Shown piece by piece: positions 18,835-28,517 of a DNA stretch of 64,000 nucleotides. The notes beneath the pieces are model-generated. The model did not search any database. It saw only the letters and a program-made list of their open reading frames with translations, and was not told the origin of the DNA. This stretch comes from Rhodobiaceae bacterium. GTDB taxonomy: Bacteria; Pseudomonadota; Alphaproteobacteria; Rhizobiales; Aestuariivirgaceae. Positions within the stretch are counted from its first letter, which is position 1. Every line of letters begins with the position of its first letter. A program made the position numbers and the translations under genes. Where the stretch lies: the NCBI GenBank assembly GCA_009885825.1, contig VFJY01000030.1, forward strand, positions 1-64,000, written 5' to 3'.

Positions 18835-19215
18835 ATGAACTTCGCCACATCATATATCAAGTGGATCATGCTCATTTCCGGTTTACTCACCATGACCGTG
18901 GGCTTTGCCGCAATTGCACCTCAGACCGCCCTCCTGTCCAATTTTGGTGAAACACTGGATGGCCCGCTGGCCAGTCTCATCGTCCGCAACTGGGCCATAT
19001 TGGTAACCCTGATGGGCATTATGCTCATTTATGGCGCTTATAACCCTGCAGGTCGTCCGCTGGTCCTGACGGTTGCCGGAACCAGCAAGATCGTCTTCAT
19101 CGGTCTGGTGCTTTCGGAAGGAGGTCGTTATCTTGGTCAGCAAGCGGGAGTAGCAATTGCCTTTGATGCGCTATGGGTCGTTCTGTATGGCTGGTATTTG
19201 CTGTCCAATCGTTAG
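18835..19215 (+). CDS. Small four-helix membrane protein, function unknown
   Basis: A 126-aa protein with four predicted transmembrane helices (about 8-28, 48-68, 78-96 and 102-122) and short loops. No catalytic motif or known family is recognisable. It is divergent from rpoZ and its last four bases overlap the convergent DUF3052 gene. The ATG at 18835 follows an AGAAGG-type ribosome site at suitable spacing. Confidence 0.65.
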   Translation: MNFATSYIKWIMLISGLLTMTVGFAAIAPQTALLSNFGETLDGPLASLIVRNWAILVTLMGIMLIYGAYNPAGRPLVLTVAGTSKIVFIGLVLSEGGRYLGQQAGVAIAFDALWVVLYGWYLLSNR

Positions 19216-19634
19216 AGCGCCGACCGCAACTCCTTGCGCCACATGAATTTCAGCCCCGACCACACCTCGTCCACCGCACAAACCTTGATATCAACCAACC
19301 CCATGGGCAGGATGACTGCACGCAGCACATCCTCGGTAATGTCGGTCGGAACTTTGGATGCCTTCTTCGGCCACGAAATCCATAACATGGCATCGGGTCT
19401 CATGGAGCCCCCAACACCTGCAATGCCCGCTTCCAGTTCGGCTCGCGACTTTACAAACCAATGCACCAGGTCAAACCGCCTGGTCTTGCCCGGGGTTTTG
19501 GCAGACTTGGCAATTATAGCGCCCGCAAACGCGGATAGTTCCGGCAAGGTGCAAGGCACCGCTATCAGCCACTTGGCCTGCTTTTCCATGTAGCCAAGCT
19601 TCTTGATCAACGGATTGGGCGAATACCCGGCCAT
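19212..19634 (-). CDS. DUF3052 family protein
   Basis: A 140-aa protein that begins with the family-like MAGYSPNPLIKKLGYMEKQ and has PDAMLWISWPKK in the second half, the pattern I associate with DUF3052. Function unknown. ATG 19634 is chosen because it starts this conserved N-terminus; a TTG 6 codons upstream is the alternative. It lies 7 bp after the dihydrofolate-reductase-fold gene and overlaps the stop of the convergent membrane-protein gene. Confidence 0.75.
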   Translation of the reverse strand: MAGYSPNPLIKKLGYMEKQAKWLIAVPCTLPELSAFAGAIIAKSAKTPGKTRRFDLVHWFVKSRAELEAGIAGVGGSMRPDAMLWISWPKKASKVPTDITEDVLRAVILPMGLVDIKVCAVDEVWSGLKFMWRKELRSAL

Positions 19635-19641
19635 TGCGGAT

Positions 19642-20256
19642 TTACGTTCCAATCATGCCGGTTTTCAGCTCACCCGCCCGGCGATAGACTTGGTAAACAG
19701 CCCCAGTGCTGGTCGTTCGCGTGGTGACGAGTGACATGGTTGCAGGCTTTGTGCCTGCGCCAAACAGCCTTTTGCCGCCACCCACAACAACCGGAAAAAC
19801 CAGCAAGCGGTATTCATCGATGAGGTCATGCTGGATAAGCGTCTGGGCAAGCCCCGGACTGCCATGCACCTGCACTTCGCCACTGTAACGCGCCTTGATG
19901 GCCTTCACGTCCGATACCGGATCGCCCATGACTTTGGAGTTGTTCCACGCCAGGGATTTCAGGGTGCACGTGGCCACATATTTTGGCAATGCGTTCAGTT
20001 TCTTCGCAATCGCATCTTGCTGATCGTCCGGAACATTGGGCCAATGATGGGCGAATATCTCATAGGTTCCGCGTCCCAGCATATAGGCTTCGCCGCGCTC
20101 AAAAATGCCAGTCATGATCTCCATCATGTCACCATCAAAAAACGGCACCAACCACCCGCCATGCGCAAATCCGCCACTGCGATCCTCATCCGGCCCACCC
20201 GGCGCCTGCATCACGCCATCAAGCGTGAGGAATGTTGTGATTGTGAGCTCGGCCAT
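19642..20256 (-). CDS. Dihydrofolate reductase-fold (RibD C-terminal domain) family protein
   Basis: A 204-aa predicted NADPH-dependent reductase of the RibD-C/YwjB type. Typical motifs are TTFLTLDGVMQAPGGPDED at the N-terminus, YMLGRGTYE, a central VHGSPGLAQTLI and VFPVVVGGGKRLF near the end. The substrate is unknown; these stand-alone proteins are not known to act in riboflavin synthesis. ATG 20256 has GGGGAG seven bases upstream. ATG 20271, which overlaps the upstream stop as TAATG, is the alternative and would add five residues. Confidence 0.8.
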   Translation of the reverse strand: MAELTITTFLTLDGVMQAPGGPDEDRSGGFAHGGWLVPFFDGDMMEIMTGIFERGEAYMLGRGTYEIFAHHWPNVPDDQQDAIAKKLNALPKYVATCTLKSLAWNNSKVMGDPVSDVKAIKARYSGEVQVHGSPGLAQTLIQHDLIDEYRLLVFPVVVGGGKRLFGAGTKPATMSLVTTRTTSTGAVYQVYRRAGELKTGMIGT

Positions 20257-20270
20257 TGTCTTGCTCCCCA

Positions 20271-21359
20271 TTAATCCAAAGGCGGAGGTGGAATGAGAAC
20301 GATCTTGCCAACATGATTCTTCGAGAGAAACTCTTCCTGGGCAGATATAATATCAGACAAAGGAAATTGCCTGGCAACTAGTGGCTTGATTTCGCCGCGT
20401 TCGATGTAGCTGATAAGATTTGGAAACACGCTGGAGTCCTGCAAAGTGCAGCCAAACAATGTCAAGTCCTTGAGATAAAGCTTGCGCAAATCCATTTCTA
20501 CAATTGGTCCGGCAATCGCACCGGAGACCGCATAGCGACCGCGCGGCCTGATAACGTCCAGCAATTCCGGCCATTGTTGCCCGCCCACAACATCAATAAC
20601 CACGTCCATGCTGTTGCCGCCCAACGCGGCCGCAATGCCTGCCCCTCTTTCAATACAACTGTCGGCGCCAGACGACTTCAATTCAATGAATTTTCCTGCC
20701 GCTGCTATGGCCACAACCTGTGCGCCGCGCCGCTTGGCCAATTGAATGGCCGCAATCCCGACATTGCCCGAGGCTCCCGTAATTAAGATATTTTCACTTT
20801 TGGCAACGCCAGCACGGCTTATGAGATTTTCAGCGGTGGCAAATGCGCATGGAACTGCTGCTAGTTCCGCATCCGTCAGGCCGCTCTGAACCTGATAGGT
20901 GTCAGCCGCCGGTGCCGTAACAAATTGGGCGAAACCTCCATCACGCTCAGACCCAATCCACGGAATGAAATCACCGGCTCGCAACGATAGCAGGCAGCTT
21001 TTAACAATCACCCTTTGACCTATCCGGTCCACCGCGACACCATCGCCCACGCCAACTATTTCACCGCAAACGTCAGCGCCCTGTATGCGCGGAAATGCAA
21101 GACCCTTCCCCGTCCAGTCACCATCAGGTGGCGATATTTGCGAAGCCGATGCCTCATCCGTGCTGGTTCGCGCTGTCGATGAATACCAGCCGATGCGGGT
21201 ATTGATATCCGTATTGTTGATGCCAGCGCCCAGCACCTTGATCAGCACTTCACCTGGCGGAACGGCAGGAACTGCCACTGTTTCCGAATAAACCAACTTG
21301 TCGAAGCCGCCATGCCCAACCAGATGAACCGCAGCCATCAATTTAGGAATTGGCATCAC
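20271..21359 (-). CDS. MDR-family oxidoreductase (quinone oxidoreductase-like)
   Basis: A 362-aa medium-chain dehydrogenase/reductase, annotated in relatives as zinc-binding alcohol dehydrogenase or NADPH:quinone reductase. The GroES-like N-terminal domain is followed by a Rossmann domain with ENILITGASGNVGIAAIQLA, the nucleotide-binding turn. The Cys/His cluster expected for a catalytic zinc is not obvious, which points to the zinc-free reductase branch. It begins 15 bp after mgtE and overlaps the start region of the next gene, so mgtE to DUF3052 may be one transcript. Confidence 0.82.
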   Translation of the reverse strand: MMPIPKLMAAVHLVGHGGFDKLVYSETVAVPAVPPGEVLIKVLGAGINNTDINTRIGWYSSTARTSTDEASASQISPPDGDWTGKGLAFPRIQGADVCGEIVGVGDGVAVDRIGQRVIVKSCLLSLRAGDFIPWIGSERDGGFAQFVTAPAADTYQVQSGLTDAELAAVPCAFATAENLISRAGVAKSENILITGASGNVGIAAIQLAKRRGAQVVAIAAAGKFIELKSSGADSCIERGAGIAAALGGNSMDVVIDVVGGQQWPELLDVIRPRGRYAVSGAIAGPIVEMDLRKLYLKDLTLFGCTLQDSSVFPNLISYIERGEIKPLVARQFPLSDIISAQEEFLSKNHVGKIVLIPPPPLD

Positions 21360-21374
21360 ACCTCTCCGAAGTCC

Positions 21375-22757
21375 TCACAACAACCAGATCGCCGCCAACC
21401 CAAGAAACGCGAAGAAGCCTACCACGTCGGTTACTGTCGTCACAAATGTTCCCGAAGCGATGGCCGGATCAATATCATAGCGGTCGAGCGCCAGTGGCAC
21501 GAGAATTCCGGCAAGCGCTGCAGCAATCAGGTTGATCACCATGGCAGCGCCAATAACGAGGCCCAGCTTGTCCGAGCCAAACCAGGCCCAGGCGAACAAA
21601 CCGATGATCACGGCAAACAAGACGCCATTGATCAGTCCCACAGAGCACTCGCGCAATGTCACGCGCATCGCGTTGAGCGGCCCCAGATTGCGGGTAGCAA
21701 GAGCGCGCACGGCAACCGTCATTGTCTGGGTTCCGGCGTTGCCGCCCATCGATGCAACAATCGGCATGAGAATGGCCAGCGCCACCATTTGTTCGATTGT
21801 ACCGCCAAACCACGAGATTACCCACGAGGCCAGAACCGCCGTCAACAAGTTCACAAACAGCCAGGAAAATCGCGAACGTGTGGTTTGCCAGACTGTGTCC
21901 GCAATGGTTTCCTCAGAGCCCACACCTCCCAAATGCAGGATATCTTCTTCCGCCTCTTCCTGAATAACATCCACAATGTCATCCACCATCAGGGTGCCAA
22001 CCAAGCGACCGGTGCCATCGGTCACCGCAGCCGACACCAGGTTGTATTGCTCGAACTTGTAGGCTATATCCTCCTGCTCTTCAGTGACGTTAAACACTGT
22101 CTGCTCATCGTCCATGATGCCGGCGATTTTATTGTCCCGCGCCGACCGCAAGACCCGCGCCAACGGCAAAACGCCTTTCAGATGAAAACCGGGATCAACA
22201 ACATATATTTCAACAAAGCTCTCGGGAATATCCTTGGCGGTGCGCACATGATCAATCGTCTGCCCCACGGTCCAGAATTCTGGGACCGCCACAAATTCCG
22301 TCTGCATCAAGCGGCCAGCGGAATTTTCCGGATACTCCAGCGCCCGATTGAGCACTGCCCGGTCTTCCTTGGAAACCTTCGAGAGGATTTCTTCCTGCTC
22401 CGCCTTGTCCATATCCTCAATGAGATAGAGCGCGTCGTCCGTATCGAGCTTCTTGATGGCGGACGCGATCACATCATTGGGCAACGCCTCCATGAGTTCA
22501 TCACGCACGACCTCATCAAGCTCCGCCAGGGCCTCCACATCAAAATCCCGGCCCAACGCGGCAATAAGCTTGACGCGGTCGTCCTGCTCGAGATGTTCGA
22601 TGAGATCAGCGAGGTCAGCCGCATGCAGCTCGCGCGTGATGGCGCGAACCTGCTTGGTGTCTTCGGTCGTGAGCGCTGCCTCAACGCGCGCCAGATAATC
22701 CGGCGCAATTGAGCCCCACTCATCCCCCACCCGCATATCGCCCTGTTGCTCTGACAT
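21375..22757 (-). CDS. mgtE: Magnesium transporter MgtE
   Basis: A 460-aa Mg2+ channel. The cytoplasmic N domain (about 1-140) is followed by two CBS domains (about 145-265) that sense Mg2+, a connecting helix, and five transmembrane helices from about residue 300. The conserved pore motif PIVASMGGNAGTQT is present. Length matches the family. It is divergent from the EamA gene, with 86 bp between starts. Confidence 0.95.
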   Translation of the reverse strand: MSEQQGDMRVGDEWGSIAPDYLARVEAALTTEDTKQVRAITRELHAADLADLIEHLEQDDRVKLIAALGRDFDVEALAELDEVVRDELMEALPNDVIASAIKKLDTDDALYLIEDMDKAEQEEILSKVSKEDRAVLNRALEYPENSAGRLMQTEFVAVPEFWTVGQTIDHVRTAKDIPESFVEIYVVDPGFHLKGVLPLARVLRSARDNKIAGIMDDEQTVFNVTEEQEDIAYKFEQYNLVSAAVTDGTGRLVGTLMVDDIVDVIQEEAEEDILHLGGVGSEETIADTVWQTTRSRFSWLFVNLLTAVLASWVISWFGGTIEQMVALAILMPIVASMGGNAGTQTMTVAVRALATRNLGPLNAMRVTLRECSVGLINGVLFAVIIGLFAWAWFGSDKLGLVIGAAMVINLIAAALAGILVPLALDRYDIDPAIASGTFVTTVTDVVGFFAFLGLAAIWLL

Positions 22758-22843
22758 GTCGCCAACCCTTGAGCTTTGTCCTCAATCCATGACATGCTTC
22801 TCAAGAGGATTCTTAAACGAAGCGCAAGCAAGAACGGCAGATC

Positions 22844-23731
22844 ATGCGAATTGAAATTTGGGCCAAGATTGCCGTTGCACTTTCGGGCGTGGCGTGGGGC
22901 CTGTTCTGGATTCCCTTGCGCGCGCTGAATATGGCCGGAATCGACAAGTTCTGGGCCTTCGTGGTCTTCAATGCCGTACCAGCCTTGATAGTCCTTCCGT
23001 TGCTTTTCTGGCGCTGGAAATACCACCGCAGCGGCGGCCGCTGGCTTTTCGCCATAGGGATCGCCTTGGGTGTGACCCAGATTTTCTATTCCCTCTCGGT
23101 GCTGCACACGGAAATTGTGCGCGCCATGGTTTTGTTTTACTTCAACCCCGTATGGACCATGGTGCTGGCCCGCGTCTTTTTAAAGGAAGCGTTCACGCCC
23201 ATCCGTTGGGCGGCCATTGCAACAGCCTTTGCCGGCATGATGATTATTCTACGGGTTGAAAGCGGATTTCCCTGGCCCGAAAACATCGGCGATTGGTCAG
23301 CCCTTGTGGCGGGCCTCGCCTGGGCATCGTCCATTGTATTGCTGCGCTTTCACCACGAGCAGAAGCCCATCGAAACCTTCACCCAGAATTTCGTCTGGAC
23401 CGGAGTCCTGCTCTTGCCTCTCATTGTACTCACCGGCACCAGCAATGCGCCCCCAATGGCCCTCGTGCTGGCACAGCTGTGGTGGCTGCTGCCATTCTTA
23501 TTTCTTGTCGCCATGACAGGCGTCTATGCATCCATGTGGGCCGTGCCAAAACTCAACCCGGCGATTGTGGGCATCCTGTACATGACAGAAATCAGCGCCG
23601 GCGCCATCAGCGCCGCGATCCTGTCAAACGAACCCTTCGGCCCCCGCGAAATTGCCGGAATTTGCTTGATAACCCTGGCCGCAATCTTGGAAAGCGTTAG
23701 GGACTTATGGCGCGAGCGAAGGCTGGCCTAA
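22844..23731 (+). CDS. EamA/DMT family transporter
   Basis: A 295-aa inner-membrane protein with ten predicted helices forming two EamA repeats, the drug/metabolite exporter fold. The substrate is unknown. The stop overlaps the stop of the convergent DUF1272 gene. ATG 22844 opens directly into a charged residue pair and the first helix (IAVALSGVAWGLFWIPL). Confidence 0.88.
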   Translation: MRIEIWAKIAVALSGVAWGLFWIPLRALNMAGIDKFWAFVVFNAVPALIVLPLLFWRWKYHRSGGRWLFAIGIALGVTQIFYSLSVLHTEIVRAMVLFYFNPVWTMVLARVFLKEAFTPIRWAAIATAFAGMMIILRVESGFPWPENIGDWSALVAGLAWASSIVLLRFHHEQKPIETFTQNFVWTGVLLLPLIVLTGTSNAPPMALVLAQLWWLLPFLFLVAMTGVYASMWAVPKLNPAIVGILYMTEISAGAISAAILSNEPFGPREIAGICLITLAAILESVRDLWRERRLA

Positions 23732-23979
23732 GAAGCGAGCTTCAAACACCCGCCATCCTTGACCACACGCTTTGTCGAAGCTGGGTGCTTGAGCAACATG
23801 CTGGCAGGCCGGATAGGCCGTTGAACAAGATCTCCCCCGCAATTTGGGCAGACACCGTTCAGAACCGCCTCCGCACAAATCACGCAGAAGGTGCACTCAT
23901 AAGTACAAATCCTGGCAGCAGGGCTTTCAGGCGGCAAATCCCGATCACAACATTCACAGTTTGGACGAAGTTCCAGCAT
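23728..23979 (-). CDS. DUF1272 zinc-ribbon-like protein
   Basis: An 83-aa cysteine-rich protein. Paired cysteines (NCECCDRDLPP, CTYECTFCVICAE and CPNCGG) suggest two zinc sites in a RING- or ribbon-like fold, and the opening MLELRPNCECC is the DUF1272 hallmark. Function unknown. It follows the YHS gene by 3 bp on the same strand, so they are likely cotranscribed. Confidence 0.85.
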   Translation of the reverse strand: MLELRPNCECCDRDLPPESPAARICTYECTFCVICAEAVLNGVCPNCGGDLVQRPIRPASMLLKHPASTKRVVKDGGCLKLAS

Positions 23980-23982
23980 GGG

Positions 23983-24459
23983 TCACTCATAGACATCCGT
24001 CAGCTTTGAAACTTCCGGCCAATTCTTATCCGCCTTGACAACAAATCCTGGGATGTCAGCGCTCCAGTCCTTCTGAACATTCTTGTCGTAATTCAAATAC
24101 AGCTTGTTTTCGACAACTGTGAAAGCGTCCGGATCAGTTGCAGCCTTGTAGCCGCTCGCCGTGCCAAACGCACAGAACCCGCCATATTGCGGGGCATACT
24201 GCTCCGGGCTTGCGGTAAATGAGTCGAGATTTGCTTGCGAGGAAAAATAGAAGGTTGAACCCTTGTATTCGAACTTCAAATCTGCTGAGCCTTGAACGGG
24301 TTTTTTGTCGGTGAAATACGAGACAACGTCATATCCCCGCATGGCCACGCCATCCTTCTCGAAAAACTCTCCGGCCCAGGCAGCTGCAGAAAAGAAAACG
24401 GCAGCAAATATTGCCAAGGCTAAGCCGATTGTGCGGAAGACTTGTGTTGTTCTGTTCAT
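23983..24459 (-). CDS. Exported YHS-domain protein
   Basis: A 158-aa protein with a signal peptide (hydrophobic core about 10-27, ending AAAWAG) and a YHS domain (about 35-110). YHS domains are found in metal-related proteins. The motif here is YDVVSYFTDKKPVQG, then GSTFYFSS and YGGFCAFG. A periplasmic location and a role with metals are inferences from the family. It is followed 3 bp later by DUF1272, another Cys-rich protein. Confidence 0.85.
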   Translation of the reverse strand: MNRTTQVFRTIGLALAIFAAVFFSAAAWAGEFFEKDGVAMRGYDVVSYFTDKKPVQGSADLKFEYKGSTFYFSSQANLDSFTASPEQYAPQYGGFCAFGTASGYKAATDPDAFTVVENKLYLNYDKNVQKDWSADIPGFVVKADKNWPEVSKLTDVYE

Positions 24460-24618
24460 GATTGCTTTCCTTGCAAATTCTTAACAACGATCAACAGACA
24501 TTTTAACAGAAAGTAAGGCAATTGAAGACACCAAAAAGGCGTCAGGGCATCAACTATTGTTGATGAAGTTCTCAAATTCGCCAACTAAGAATTTGAATTT
24601 TCTGCATAAAAACGCAAT

Positions 24619-24703
24619 TGGTGCGGCCGAGAGGACTCGAACCTCCACGAGTTTCCCCGTTACCACCTCAAGGTAGTGCGTCTACCAATTCCGCCACGAC
24701 CGC
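24619..24703 (-). tRNA. tRNA-Leu(GAG)
   Basis: An 85-nt tRNA read on the minus strand, with the CCA tail encoded (24619-24621). The acceptor stem GCGGTCG pairs with CGGCCGC (one G-U pair). The D-arm contains TGGCGGAATTGGTAGACGC as usual for tRNA-Leu. The anticodon loop TTGAGGT gives anticodon GAG, a long variable arm follows, and the T-loop is TTCGAGT. The outermost anticodon-stem pair is a C/A mismatch. Confidence 0.95.
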
Positions 24704-24908
24704 ACGTCATTTGCGAATGCTGCGGGGAATAACAGGGCGTTAATGCGAAAGCAACCCCTGCAACGACCGGCTTTTCTGTCCGCCCATGGTTAACAAATAT
24801 AAACCACATTAGTTAGCATTATCATATACTTATACCGCCACCCTGAACGGGGCAGAAATGCGTGGCATGCGATGTTACCCCTAAAGACAGAATGGAACGG
24901 GGTTTCAC

Positions 24909-25556
24909 ATGAACGTCAAGACCGCATTGGGGGCGGCAATCATAGGATTATTTTGCGGCACGTCGATTGCCACAGTGGCCGGCGCGGCTGCAAATCCTTC
25001 CGTTGGCCAGTCCAAAAAAGTTCCAGCAGTTGAATTCGGCAAGACACTTCCACCCGTAGGCTATGTAAAGTTTTGCGCCGAGAACCCCGACGAATGCCTG
25101 CCCAAGGGGGGGAGAGTATTTCGCCTTGCCATGTCGACGGAGCGGTGGAAGCTGGTTCACCAGGTCAATGCTTACGTAAACGGCAAGATCGCGCCCGTGA
25201 GCGATCAGGATCTCTATGGCGAGCCTGAGCATTGGGCATACCCGACAGACGCGGGTGATTGCGAAGACTATTTGCTGCTCAAAAAACGCCTGCTCGAGAC
25301 TTTGCATTTCGCGCCTGAAACCCTTCTCATCACCGTTGTTCTGGATGAAAAGGGTGAGGGCCACGCCGTTTTGACCGTTGCCACCGATGACGGCGACTTT
25401 GTGCTCGATAACCGCCGCAACGAAGTGCTGCAGTGGAGCGACACCAACTACAAGTTCCTGAAACGCCAGTCACACGCCGATCCCCGGCAATGGGTGGCGC
25501 TTGTGAAGCAGGCTGTTTCGACCAGTGGCTCTGTCTCGACAGGCAAAGCCAACTGA
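24909..25556 (+). CDS. BTLCP family transglutaminase-like cysteine peptidase
   Basis: A 215-aa exported protein of the bacterial transglutaminase-like cysteine proteinase family (DUF920). A signal peptide covers about residues 1-27. The Cys-His-Asp triad is visible: Cys118 in AGDCEDYLLLK, His152 in GEGHAVLTV and Asp167 in FVLDNRR. Related LapG proteases cleave adhesins under c-di-GMP control, but BTLCP members of this size in rhizobia are mostly uncharacterised and no lapD/adhesin pair is nearby. The stand-alone gene ends before a clear hairpin. Confidence 0.85.
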   Translation: MNVKTALGAAIIGLFCGTSIATVAGAAANPSVGQSKKVPAVEFGKTLPPVGYVKFCAENPDECLPKGGRVFRLAMSTERWKLVHQVNAYVNGKIAPVSDQDLYGEPEHWAYPTDAGDCEDYLLLKKRLLETLHFAPETLLITVVLDEKGEGHAVLTVATDDGDFVLDNRRNEVLQWSDTNYKFLKRQSHADPRQWVALVKQAVSTSGSVSTGKAN

Positions 25557-25619
25557 TTTCGTGATTACGAGCTAGGCCCGGTCGGCGTCCCCCCAATCCC
25601 CCCAACCGCCGGGCTTACG

Positions 25620-25650
25620 GAGCCGGTGCAGTCCCACCCTGCACCGGCTC
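25620..25650. terminator. Hairpin between convergent genes
   Basis: A perfect 12-bp stem (25620-25631 with 25639-25650) with a 7-base loop lies between the stops of the BTLCP gene and gguB. The T-tracts on either side are poor, so termination may be weak or Rho-assisted. Its position suits bidirectional use. Confidence 0.6.
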
Positions 25651-25665
25651 TACCTTTCCTGGTGA

Positions 25666-26868
25666 TCAGGCTTTGTTCTTGTAGTAGACGTCGAGAAACA
25701 CTGCGAGCATAAGAACGGCGCCCTTGATGACCTGCTGCCAGTCAATGCCGATGCCCATGATCGACATGCCATTGTTCATCACACCGATAATGAACGCGCC
25801 AATGACGGCGCCAATCACCTTGCCCACACCTCCCGTCGTGGCCGCGCCGCCAATAAAACACGCGGCAATCACTTCCAACTCGAAGCCGGCGCCCGCCTTG
25901 GGTGTCGCCACATTGAGGCGCGCGGCGAACACCAGACCAGCAAGGGCTGCCAGCGCGCCCATGATCACGAAAATGAAGAACGTCAGCCGTTCCGTATTGA
26001 TGCCGGAAAGCTTAGCTGCCTTTTCATTGCCGCCCATGGCATAGACCCTTCGGCCCATGGTGGTGCGGGTGGTCAGGAACACAAACAGGGCAATCAGCGC
26101 GAACATAACCACCAGAACATTGGGCAGGCCCTTGTATTGCGCCATCAGGAAGGTGAAACCGAGAAAGGCCGCCGCAACAAGCAGGTTGCGGCCAAGGAAG
26201 ATGCTATGCGGTTCCTCCGCCAGGCCATGCGCCTGCTGGTTGCGGCGTTCCCTGAAATTGAAAAAAACGATGAGAGCTGTCACCACAGCGCCCGCCGCCA
26301 TCGCCAGTATATTGAAGGGAAGGCCAAACAGGGAGCCGCCAAATACATCCGGCACATAGCCTGAGCTGAGAAGCTGGAACGACTTCGGGAATGGCCCGAT
26401 CGAAGCGCCGCCCAGAACGGTGAGGGCAAGCCCCTTGAAAACCAGCATGCCGGCGAGCGTCACAATGAAGGCGGGTATCCGGTAGTAGGCGGTGAAATAG
26501 CCCTGAACCCCGCCAATGAAAGCACCCAGCGCCACACAGACGATGACGGAAGTTATGACATCGACCTTGTAGGACACCATCAGCACGGCGGCAATCGCTC
26601 CGATGAATCCCGACACCGAGCCCACGGACAGATCAATGTGGCCCGCGACAATAATGAGCAGCATGCCCAGCGCCATGATGACGATATAGCTGTTCTGCAG
26701 GATCAGGTTCGTCATGTTGACGGGTTTGAACAACGTGCCGTTCGTTGTGTACTGGAAGAACACCATGATCACGAGGAGCGAGAGCAACAGCGCGTAATCA
26801 CGGATGTTGCTTTTCACGAAGCGGATAAAATCAGGCTTGGCTTGCGCAATGCTCGAAACGTCACTCAT
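25666..26868 (-). CDS. gguB: Multiple-monosaccharide ABC transporter permease GguB
   Basis: A 400-aa inner-membrane permease of the RbsC/XylH (BPD_transp_2) family with about ten transmembrane helices and the cytoplasmic EAA-like loop AMGGNEKAAKLSGINTERL that contacts the ATPase. A non-membrane insert around residues 205-225 (RERRNQQAHG) is typical of XylH/GguB-type permeases. Its start is 2 bp from the gguA stop. With gguA and chvE it forms an importer for aldoses such as galactose, arabinose, xylose or glucose; the sugar range is inferred from ChvE homologues. Confidence 0.92.
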   Translation of the reverse strand: MSDVSSIAQAKPDFIRFVKSNIRDYALLLSLLVIMVFFQYTTNGTLFKPVNMTNLILQNSYIVIMALGMLLIIVAGHIDLSVGSVSGFIGAIAAVLMVSYKVDVITSVIVCVALGAFIGGVQGYFTAYYRIPAFIVTLAGMLVFKGLALTVLGGASIGPFPKSFQLLSSGYVPDVFGGSLFGLPFNILAMAAGAVVTALIVFFNFRERRNQQAHGLAEEPHSIFLGRNLLVAAAFLGFTFLMAQYKGLPNVLVVMFALIALFVFLTTRTTMGRRVYAMGGNEKAAKLSGINTERLTFFIFVIMGALAALAGLVFAARLNVATPKAGAGFELEVIAACFIGGAATTGGVGKVIGAVIGAFIIGVMNNGMSIMGIGIDWQQVIKGAVLMLAVFLDVYYKNKA

Positions 26869-26869
26869 G

Positions 26870-28399
26870 TCAGTTGTCCCATGATTTCATGATGGCGCGC
26901 ATGATTTTTTCCTGCGTCGCCTCTTTGGCGGCCATCTCGGCCACGAATTTTCCCTCGTTCATCACATAGATGCGGTCCGAAATACCAAGCAGCTCTGGCA
27001 TCTCCGACGAGATGACAATCACGGCTTTGCCCTCCTCGGCAAGCTTGTTGATGATGCCGTATATTTCGTATTTCGCCCCCACATCAATGCCGCGTGTCGG
27101 CTCATCGAGGATCAAGACATCTGGTCCTGAGAACAACCACTTCGACAGCACCACCTTCTGCTGATTGCCGCCGGAGAGGTTGACCGTTGTTTGAAACACG
27201 CCCGAACACCGTATCGCCAGATCTTTACGATATTTATTGGCGACAGAAAGCTCTTTCACTTCGTCAATGACCGAATGACTGGAAACGCCCTCCAGATTGG
27301 CCAGCGTTATATTGTGCTTGATATGATCAATGAGCACGAGGCCATAAGTCTTGCGGTCCTCAGTGACATAAGCAAGACCTGCCTCAATGGCTTTGGGAAT
27401 GCTGCTGACATCTGCGGTTTTCCCGTGAATTTTCACCTCACCGGAAATCTTCTGGCCGTAAGCCCTGCCAAACAGCGACATGGCGAGCTCCGTCCGCCCC
27501 GCCCCCATCAGGCCCGCAATGCCGACGACTTCGCCGCTGCGCACTGACATCGAAACATCCTTGATCATCTGCCGGTCAGCATGCAGCGGATGATAGCAAC
27601 TCCAGTTGCTCACCTCGAACATCGGCTCGCCGATTTTTGCATCGCGCGGGGGGAAACGGTCGGTGAGTTCACGGCCCACCATGGCCTTGATGATGCGGTC
27701 TTCGCTCACCTTGGCGGTGTGGGTGTCGAGGGTGTCAATCGTCTTGCCGTCACGCAGAACAGTAATGCGGTCAGCGACTTTCAAAACCTCGTTGAGCTTA
27801 TGGGTGATCAGGATCGAAGAAATTCCCTGCGCCTTGAACTCCCTCAGAAGCGCCAGCAGCGCATTCGAGTCTGTTTCATTGAGGCTCGATGTCGGCTCGT
27901 CAAGGATCAGCAGCTTCACCTTCTTATTCAGGGCCTTGGCGATTTCGACAAGTTGCTGTTTGCCGGTGCCGATATTGGTGATCAGCGTGTTGGGATGCTC
28001 GTTGAGGCCGACCTTCTTCAGCAGTTCCTTGGTGCGCGCAAAGGCCTCAAACCAGTCAATCACCCCCCGCGTGGCGGGCTCATGACCAAGAAAAATGTTT
28101 TCCGCGATCGAGAGCAGCGGAACAAGGGCGAGTTCCTGGTGGATAATAATGATTCCGGTGTTTTCACTGTCGGCAATGGTCGCGAATTTTCGCTCCGCAT
28201 TATCGAAATGGATTTCACCATCATAGCTGCCCGCCGGATAAACGCCCGACAACACTTTCATGAGTGTCGATTTACCTGCGCCATTTTCACCAACGACGGC
28301 ATGGATTTCGGCAGGCATGACACTGAGATTGACGTTGGTAAGCGCATTGACACCCGGAAACGTCTTTGTAATGCCACGCATGTCAAGGATTGGCTGCAT
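26870..28399 (-). CDS. gguA: Multiple-monosaccharide ABC transporter ATPase GguA
   Basis: A 509-aa double ATPase of the sugar CUT2 type. The N-terminal cassette has Walker [10 protein letters not shown] and Walker [14 protein letters not shown]. The C-terminal cassette has a modified Walker A (GLMGAGRTE) and the signature [15 protein letters not shown], which is the usual asymmetric arrangement. Length and tail ([10 protein letters not shown]) match GguA/XylG proteins. It follows chvE after 118 bp that contain a strong terminator-like hairpin. Confidence 0.95.
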   Translation of the reverse strand: MQPILDMRGITKTFPGVNALTNVNLSVMPAEIHAVVGENGAGKSTLMKVLSGVYPAGSYDGEIHFDNAERKFATIADSENTGIIIIHQELALVPLLSIAENIFLGHEPATRGVIDWFEAFARTKELLKKVGLNEHPNTLITNIGTGKQQLVEIAKALNKKVKLLILDEPTSSLNETDSNALLALLREFKAQGISSILITHKLNEVLKVADRITVLRDGKTIDTLDTHTAKVSEDRIIKAMVGRELTDRFPPRDAKIGEPMFEVSNWSCYHPLHADRQMIKDVSMSVRSGEVVGIAGLMGAGRTELAMSLFGRAYGQKISGEVKIHGKTADVSSIPKAIEAGLAYVTEDRKTYGLVLIDHIKHNITLANLEGVSSHSVIDEVKELSVANKYRKDLAIRCSGVFQTTVNLSGGNQQKVVLSKWLFSGPDVLILDEPTRGIDVGAKYEIYGIINKLAEEGKAVIVISSEMPELLGISDRIYVMNEGKFVAEMAAKEATQEKIMRAIMKSWDN

Positions 28400-28463
28400 G
28401 CCTCTGTCGCCTCCCGTTTCAATCGGACAGGTTGACCCTGTTTTCCTATCTCATTGATACGCC

Positions 28464-28501
28464 AAAAAACGCGGGCCCCGCAAGTTGAACTCGCGAGACC
28501 C
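28464..28501 (-). terminator. Intra-operon terminator/attenuator between chvE and gguA
   Basis: On the minus strand a 12-bp stem (28501-28490 with 28484-28473, including several G-U pairs) closes a 5-base loop and is followed after GCG by TTTTTT (28469-28464). It lies 17 bases past the chvE stop and 65 bases before the gguA start. It would end or protect the chvE message and so give more binding protein than transporter. Confidence 0.8.
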
Positions 28502-28517
28502 ACTCACTTAGATAAAA

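Noticed and set aside
21312..22712. A 466-codon plus-strand open frame opposite mgtE
   Set aside because: Antisense shadow of a clear MgtE gene; the translation is rich in His/Arg/Gln with no recognisable motif.
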